Below are positions 23,467 through 27,649 of a DNA stretch of 27,649 nt, piece by piece. The DNA is taken from the NCBI GenBank assembly GCA_045544955.1, contig JAZPZY010000044.1:1-27649 (forward strand). The letters run 5' to 3'. Source of the stretch: SIG701 sp045544955 (GTDB taxonomy: Bacteria > Bacillota > Clostridia > Oscillospirales > CAG-272). The notes beneath the pieces are model-generated. The model was given only the letters and a program-made list of their open reading frames with translations. It was not told where the DNA came from and did not search any database. Position numbers and translations under genes: made by a program. The stretch's first letter is position 1. Every line of letters begins with the position of its first letter.

Positions 23467-26076
23467 TTAGCTATTCTCTGCCACGTAGGTAGACACGCGG
23501 TTCTGGATCAGTTTTACCGTTTCCTCCAGGGATTTCTGGCCGGCGAAGAAGGCGGCGGCGTCCTCACGGATGATGGCGGTGACGCTGGCGTTCTGCCGGA
23601 TGACACGGTTTACGGAGGTGATATAATCCCGGACGGTTTCTGCCATTTCCCGGGAGAGGTACACACGCTCGTTCCGGCCCGGGTAGGGACTCGGCATACC
23701 GATGATGCCGCCAATGGCGGAGGTAGTAACCGCCACGGCTTTTTCCGCCACGGCCTCCGTTTCGGCGGCAGGTGCGGCTTCCGCTTCCGTTTCGGCGGGT
23801 TCCGTTTCCGCCGTTGCGGCGGTGGTTTCAGCGGGAGCAGCCGTTTCGGGGAGCACCACGGCCATGTCGTCCATGACGCCGTCGCCATCCGCATCGTAGC
23901 CGCCGCCCATATTGCCCATCTGCTCCTCATACCGCTGTTTCTGCTCCTCGGCAGACTTTACGGCCTGCTCCATCATGGCGTCCAAAGCGTCCACCCGGAG
24001 GGGGAAGTAATAATTGATCTTTTCCTGATACTCCTTCGTGAGGAAGTAGCTGACGAACTCCCACGCGCCGTCCTTCAGAGGCGTTTTGGAGCTGATGGCG
24101 AAGCTCATCTCCGCCGGGGTGATGGCACCGCCGTTATCCCCTGCGGTGGGTGCACCCACCATGGTGATCTCCTCGGTAAAGAAGGTGTTGTTGATGAGGT
24201 TCGGATAGAAGCTGAAGGAGGAGATATACGCCTGCTCCAGGGCCGCGTAATCCTCGCGGAACCGGTTGTCGTACTGCATCCAGTACTCCTCGTCGTACAT
24301 GCCGGTATCGTCTATTACCTTTTCCGGCAGGGTGGACACGAAGGTAAGCAGATCGGCAAACGCCGCCGAATCAAAGGTGCAGGTGCCCGTATCCGCATCG
24401 ATGAACTCCTCGTAGCAGAAGGACAGCAGCAGATCGAACACATCCTCCCGGTTCAGATCGAAGAACACCTTGGTCTTCTCGGGAAGATCCCTTGCCCAGC
24501 GGGCAAAATCGCTCATGGTCCAGGCTTTTCTGTCGCCCACGATCTCCGTTTTGCCCACAAGGGTACGGATGCCGAAATTGGGGAAGATCTCGTAAAGGCC
24601 GCCGTCCACCTCCAGTGCAGACAGGACGTTGGGCAGAAAATCCGACCGGTCGAACCGTTCGTCCTTATCGATATAGGGGTACAGATCCACCAAAAGCCCC
24701 TTCGCTATGTAGGAATCCACAGGCATATAGGAATTGGTAAGGAGCACGTCAGGGCCCTTGCCCGCGATGATGTCGTTGTTCATGGCGGTGACGGCTTCTT
24801 CCATCAGGGCATTGTAGTCGTAGTCCTCGCCCTCTGCCAAATAGTCGTTCAGGTCGTATTTGTTTATATTGATGCGGTACTCGTCGCTCTGCCGGTTGAA
24901 GCGGATGGCCTGCTCCCGCAGCGTCCAGTCGTCCTGGAGCACTGCCACGGTGATGACGTATTTTGCCACCAGCTCCTCCTCGGGCACCTTATCAAGGATA
25001 TAGATGGCCTCCGTCTGGGTAAAGGAATCGTAGCCGTAGGTGACGAATTTTTCGGGGGAGATAACTTTCAGGTTATACGCCACGTTGTAGTTCAGATCGG
25101 AGTTCATGAAGTTCAGAATCTCCACGGCGGAGGCGGTTGCCAGATCAAAGCCGTAGACAGCCGTTTCGTTCATGAAGTAGAAGGTATAGCCCTCGCCCTC
25201 AAAGAAGTTATACATATTCTCAAAGCCATCGCCCTCCAGGGGAATGGGATCGCCCAGCTTTGCTTCTTTGACGTCCAGAGGAATGAGGGAGTACTCATTC
25301 CGGCTGCCGGAATAGTCGCAGTGGAGGAAGTACATATCCTCTCCGTCGTTGATATTCTGCTGAATATAGCCGCTTTCAAGCAGTTTACTGGTATCCAGTC
25401 TCTTAAACGTCGCATCCGCGGCATTCACGAGGAACATGCACTCTCCGCTTCCGTCGTAACCGCTTAAAAGAATATTGCTGCTGCCGCACAGGGTGGCGTT
25501 ATACAGGCTGCGGTACTCGCCTTCCTTCACCGGGCCGCCGAACACGTCCTCGTCCGTAAAGGAGGAGAGGATCTCCCCGTCGGCGGTCTGATGCGCGAAG
25601 GTATACTCCTCCGTGGAGGAATAGGTGACGGGATCGTAGGTATAGGTGCAGGTGCCGATCCACAAGGTGCCGTCCGGCAGGGCAATCCGTGCCATTTCGT
25701 AGGTATGGGTATTGACGTCGCCCGGCTTTACGGCAGGGGCGATCATCACGTCCTCGGCGGGCTCTTCCTTTTTCTCTTCTCTGGGCGGGGTGATATCGGT
25801 GAGCCCCGTGCCGTCCAGGTTCATTTCGTAGGTGACGTCGTAGCTTTCGTAGGTTTCTTCATTATAATAGCCGCCGGTGATGCGGATCTTTTCGCCCTCT
25901 ACGGTCAGCTGATTGAACCAGGACATGTTCTCGGGCATGGGGATCTCCGTCACCCGGAACACGTGATCCATCACCTGTTTATCGGGCATCTTCTGCTTGC
26001 CGCAGGAAATGAGCCCCATGGGCATAAGCAGAAGAACGGCAAGAACGAATGCGAGGATACGGCACGTGCGTTTCAT
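23467..26076 (-). CDS. Large extracellular solute-binding lipoprotein with N-terminal extension
   Basis: 869 residues. The lipoprotein signal ends in LISC (Cys25). Residues of about 30-390 are a repetitive beta-rich region with propeller-like strands (YGFDLATASA, YDGSGECMFLVN). About 400-870 resembles a family-1 ABC solute-binding protein, with FNRQSDEYRI, GKGPDVLLTN and LKDGAWEFVSYFL motifs. Inserted near the C-terminal end are an EF-hand-like loop DADGDGVMDD (728-737) and an Ala/Thr/Glu low-complexity stretch (about 744-783). AAGGAG seven bases before ATG 26076 sets the start. No permease or ATPase is adjacent, so it may be an orphan receptor or use a remote transporter. The ligand is unknown. 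Confidence 0.82.
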   Translation of the reverse strand: MKRTCRILAFVLAVLLLMPMGLISCGKQKMPDKQVMDHVFRVTEIPMPENMSWFNQLTVEGEKIRITGGYYNEETYESYDVTYEMNLDGTGLTDITPPREEKKEEPAEDVMIAPAVKPGDVNTHTYEMARIALPDGTLWIGTCTYTYDPVTYSSTEEYTFAHQTADGEILSSFTDEDVFGGPVKEGEYRSLYNATLCGSSNILLSGYDGSGECMFLVNAADATFKRLDTSKLLESGYIQQNINDGEDMYFLHCDYSGSRNEYSLIPLDVKEAKLGDPIPLEGDGFENMYNFFEGEGYTFYFMNETAVYGFDLATASAVEILNFMNSDLNYNVAYNLKVISPEKFVTYGYDSFTQTEAIYILDKVPEEELVAKYVITVAVLQDDWTLREQAIRFNRQSDEYRININKYDLNDYLAEGEDYDYNALMEEAVTAMNNDIIAGKGPDVLLTNSYMPVDSYIAKGLLVDLYPYIDKDERFDRSDFLPNVLSALEVDGGLYEIFPNFGIRTLVGKTEIVGDRKAWTMSDFARWARDLPEKTKVFFDLNREDVFDLLLSFCYEEFIDADTGTCTFDSAAFADLLTFVSTLPEKVIDDTGMYDEEYWMQYDNRFREDYAALEQAYISSFSFYPNLINNTFFTEEITMVGAPTAGDNGGAITPAEMSFAISSKTPLKDGAWEFVSYFLTKEYQEKINYYFPLRVDALDAMMEQAVKSAEEQKQRYEEQMGNMGGGYDADGDGVMDDMAVVLPETAAPAETTAATAETEPAETEAEAAPAAETEAVAEKAVAVTTSAIGGIIGMPSPYPGRNERVYLSREMAETVRDYITSVNRVIRQNASVTAIIREDAAAFFAGQKSLEETVKLIQNRVSTYVAENS

Positions 26077-26118
26077 ATAAATTCTCCTTATGGTGGATTT
26101 TTGAGGGGGAGAGGGGAT

Positions 26119-26263
26119 ACGTGGGGCTGCCCGAGTTTGCCTTTGGCAAACTCGTCCACACCCCGGCCAAGGGGGGAATACGCAGGGCTCCCCGCCCTGC
26201 ACCCGGCCAAGGGCCTTTTTCTCGCTGCGGCTCGGTCACGGCACGGCTCTAACAGTCCACCGG
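26119..26263. repeat. 145-bp dispersed direct repeat, copy 1
   Basis: It matches 27505-27649 over 145 bases with two mismatches (26129 and 26155). It contains the CGAGTTTGCC hairpin (26132-26154) and the CAGGGC/GCCCTG hairpin. It lies upstream of the solute-binding lipoprotein gene. Beyond the matched part an AACAGTCC hairpin (26251-26269) is enclosed by outer arms CGGCACGG (26239-26246) and CCGTGCCG (26278-26285). Confidence 0.93.
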
Positions 26264-26347
26264 ACTGTTATTCACTACCGTGCCGCCGCTTCGCTACCCT
26301 TGGAACCCATACTGGGGGGTGTTTTTATTTTTCCATAGTTTGGGGTT

Positions 26348-26399
26348 GCAAGGGGACAATGTCCCCTTGCCGGGGGTATGGGGGCAGTGCCCCCATACC
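26348..26399. repeat. Two adjacent perfect palindromes
   Basis: The palindrome 26348-26370 has 11-bp arms (left arm GCAAGGGGACA) around one base. The palindrome 26375-26399 has 12-bp arms (left arm GGTATGGGGGCA) around one base. They lie just after the stop of the MacB-like gene (minus strand, stop at 26408). With 26119-26285 they fill the 331-bp gap 26077-26407, which has no convincing gene. Confidence 0.9.
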
Positions 26400-26407
26400 G
26401 CGTCCCC

Positions 26408-27472
26408 TTATTTCTTTTTTCGTACCTCGGGGATGGTGAGCCATTCCCAGGCGTCGTCCCATTTATTCCGCGTCCATCCCGAAAGGCGGGTGATGGCGCG
26501 CTCCGTGGGCTTCCACAAGGCACCGATAACGACGAGGAGGAGGACGGCGGCACAGCCGAGGAGGATGGCCTGTGCTTTCAGGTAAGCGGAGGCGGTAAAC
26601 TCGGCCACGCGGGCCACGTTTTCGTACCAGGGATACGTGATGGCGGAGGTGCGGACGCCCTGTGTTTTCCGCTCTCCCATGAGTTTCCACAAAGCGGGGA
26701 TCGTGAATCTTGCGGAGTTTTCCACCTGCACGGCCGTTTTCTCGTATCCGCCGAAGAGATCGGCGGCCACGCCGGCGGCAAAGCCGCGGGTGGGATTAGG
26801 CAGCACCGCCTCCCAGGCGGTGACAGAGGAGGTATTCCGCCCGGCGGCGGAGGAATAGGTGAGATAGATGCGGGGGGCGTCCCCGTATCCGTCGTAGAAT
26901 CGGTTTTCCGGCACGCGGCACACGCCGGCCACGGTGTAGTACTGATCCTCCACCGTTACCGTGCTGCCCACCACGTCCAACGCTCCGAACAGGCGGAAGG
27001 CGGCGTTTTCATCCAGCACCACCGCACCGTCGGCGGCCGCGCCGGTGCCGAGGATGGCACCGCTTATCATCTCCGCCTCGTGGATGAAGAAGTAGTCACC
27101 GCCGATCAGGGTGGCGGTGGCGGTAAAGCCGTCCCGGTCGGTCATGATATACGCTTCCCGCTCGGTGCTGTATGCGTGATACCACAGCCGGCCGCCCTCC
27201 GGCGGCGAAAGGGAAGCGTCCGTCAGCGTGTCGTCGATCTGCCGGGCCACGCCCTGCATGGCGGACACGGAATACGGCCGGTCAGCGGCAAAGAATACGC
27301 TCACCTGAGCCGAGCCGCCGCCCCAGCGCGCCGCCGCCCGCTGATCGGGCAAAGATTCGGCAATATTGCCGCGGACTATTTCAAGAACCGAAAGCGATAA
27401 AGCAAAAACCAAAAACAATGCTCCCGCCGTGATCCAAAATATCTTTGCTTTTTTGGAAAGATGTGTTTTCAT
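26408..27472 (-). CDS. MacB-core-like membrane protein with two TM segments
   Basis: 354 residues. One membrane segment (about 11-31), an extracytoplasmic domain of about 265 residues, a second membrane segment (about 300-322) and a basic tail. The middle domain resembles the MacB periplasmic core: AAADGAVVLDENAAFRLFG, then VVGSTVTVEDQYYTVAGVC. Complete MacB/FtsX permeases have further helices after this domain, which are absent, and no ATPase lies nearby, so it could be a half-permease or a sensor. ATG 27472 lies 13 nt from AGGAG, a long spacing; no better in-frame ATG or GTG exists close by, so the start is less certain. The ligand and partner are unknown. Confidence 0.72.
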   Translation of the reverse strand: MKTHLSKKAKIFWITAGALFLVFALSLSVLEIVRGNIAESLPDQRAAARWGGGSAQVSVFFAADRPYSVSAMQGVARQIDDTLTDASLSPPEGGRLWYHAYSTEREAYIMTDRDGFTATATLIGGDYFFIHEAEMISGAILGTGAAADGAVVLDENAAFRLFGALDVVGSTVTVEDQYYTVAGVCRVPENRFYDGYGDAPRIYLTYSSAAGRNTSSVTAWEAVLPNPTRGFAAGVAADLFGGYEKTAVQVENSARFTIPALWKLMGERKTQGVRTSAITYPWYENVARVAEFTASAYLKAQAILLGCAAVLLLVVIGALWKPTERAITRLSGWTRNKWDDAWEWLTIPEVRKKK

Positions 27473-27504
27473 AATATGTATGTGTCTCCTGTATGTGGGG
27501 ATAC

Positions 27505-27649
27505 ACGTGGGGCTCCCCGAGTTTGCCTTTGGCAAACTCGACCACACCCCGGCCAAGGGGGGAATACGCAGGGCTCCCCGCCCTGCACCCGGCCAAGGGC
27601 CTTTTTCTCGCTGCGGCTCGGTCACGGCACGGCTCTAACAGTCCACCGG
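27505..27649. repeat. 145-bp dispersed direct repeat, copy 2 (cut by window end)
   Basis: It is 143/145 identical to 26119-26263 and in the same orientation. It lies upstream of the MacB-like gene, 32 bp from its start, and contains the CGAGTTTGCC hairpin (27518-27540). The window ends inside it, at the base matching the loop of the AACAGTCC hairpin in copy 1, so the true repeat is longer. Confidence 0.93.

Overview
The window reads as a chromosomal segment of a fairly GC-rich Gram-positive Clostridia-type bacterium. The evidence is the Firmicutes gene order rimP-nusA-ylxR-ylxQ-infB, consensus sigma-A promoters with 17-bp spacers, strong AGGAGG-type ribosome binding sites, lipobox lipoproteins and a PflX-type radical SAM protein. 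A gut member of the Oscillospirales or a relative is my inference and was not tested.

Layout, left to right. 1-430: tRNA-Gly(CCC) on the minus strand with its own terminator and a perfect-consensus promoter, divergent from the promoter and leader hairpin of the translation/transcription operon. 430-5724: rimP, nusA, ylxR, ylxQ and infB on the plus strand; the infB linker holds two different nine-copy, 12-residue repeat arrays. 6014-9794: a Gfo/Idh/MocA-type oxidoreductase, an MBOAT O-acyltransferase and a DHHW/AlgX-like protein; the last two form a likely polysaccharide acylation pair. 9915-11918: a divergent type IIA topoisomerase B subunit without an A subunit nearby. 12122-13741: a polytopic GT-C-like membrane protein. 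13929-15673 (minus): mnmA and tcdA, two tRNA modification genes overlapping by four bases. 15894-16409 (minus): a YfcE-type phosphodiesterase. 16725-23153 (minus): a three-gene operon of an intact subtilase lipoprotein, a subtilase paralog that has lost His, Ser and the oxyanion Asn, and a PflX-like radical SAM protein. 23467-27472 (minus): a large solute-binding lipoprotein and a MacB-core membrane protein, each preceded by a copy of the same 145-bp repeat; the second copy runs off the window.

The most unusual property lies between the genes. Nearly every intergenic gap is packed with palindromes. Nine belong to one family with a T-run/GC/A-run core, arms that differ from copy to copy yet stay self-complementary, and a conserved C/A-rich flank. 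In all nine the palindrome faces the nearest gene end and the flank faces away; six sit 8-14 nt after a stop codon. A second family (CGAGTT hairpins) is nested beside or inside the first, and a third (ACAGTCTGTGC hairpin) lies in the middle of two mirror-image islands. Tight clusters of further unrelated perfect hairpins occur near 16450-16635 and 26130-26400. No transposase or RAYT gene is visible in the window.
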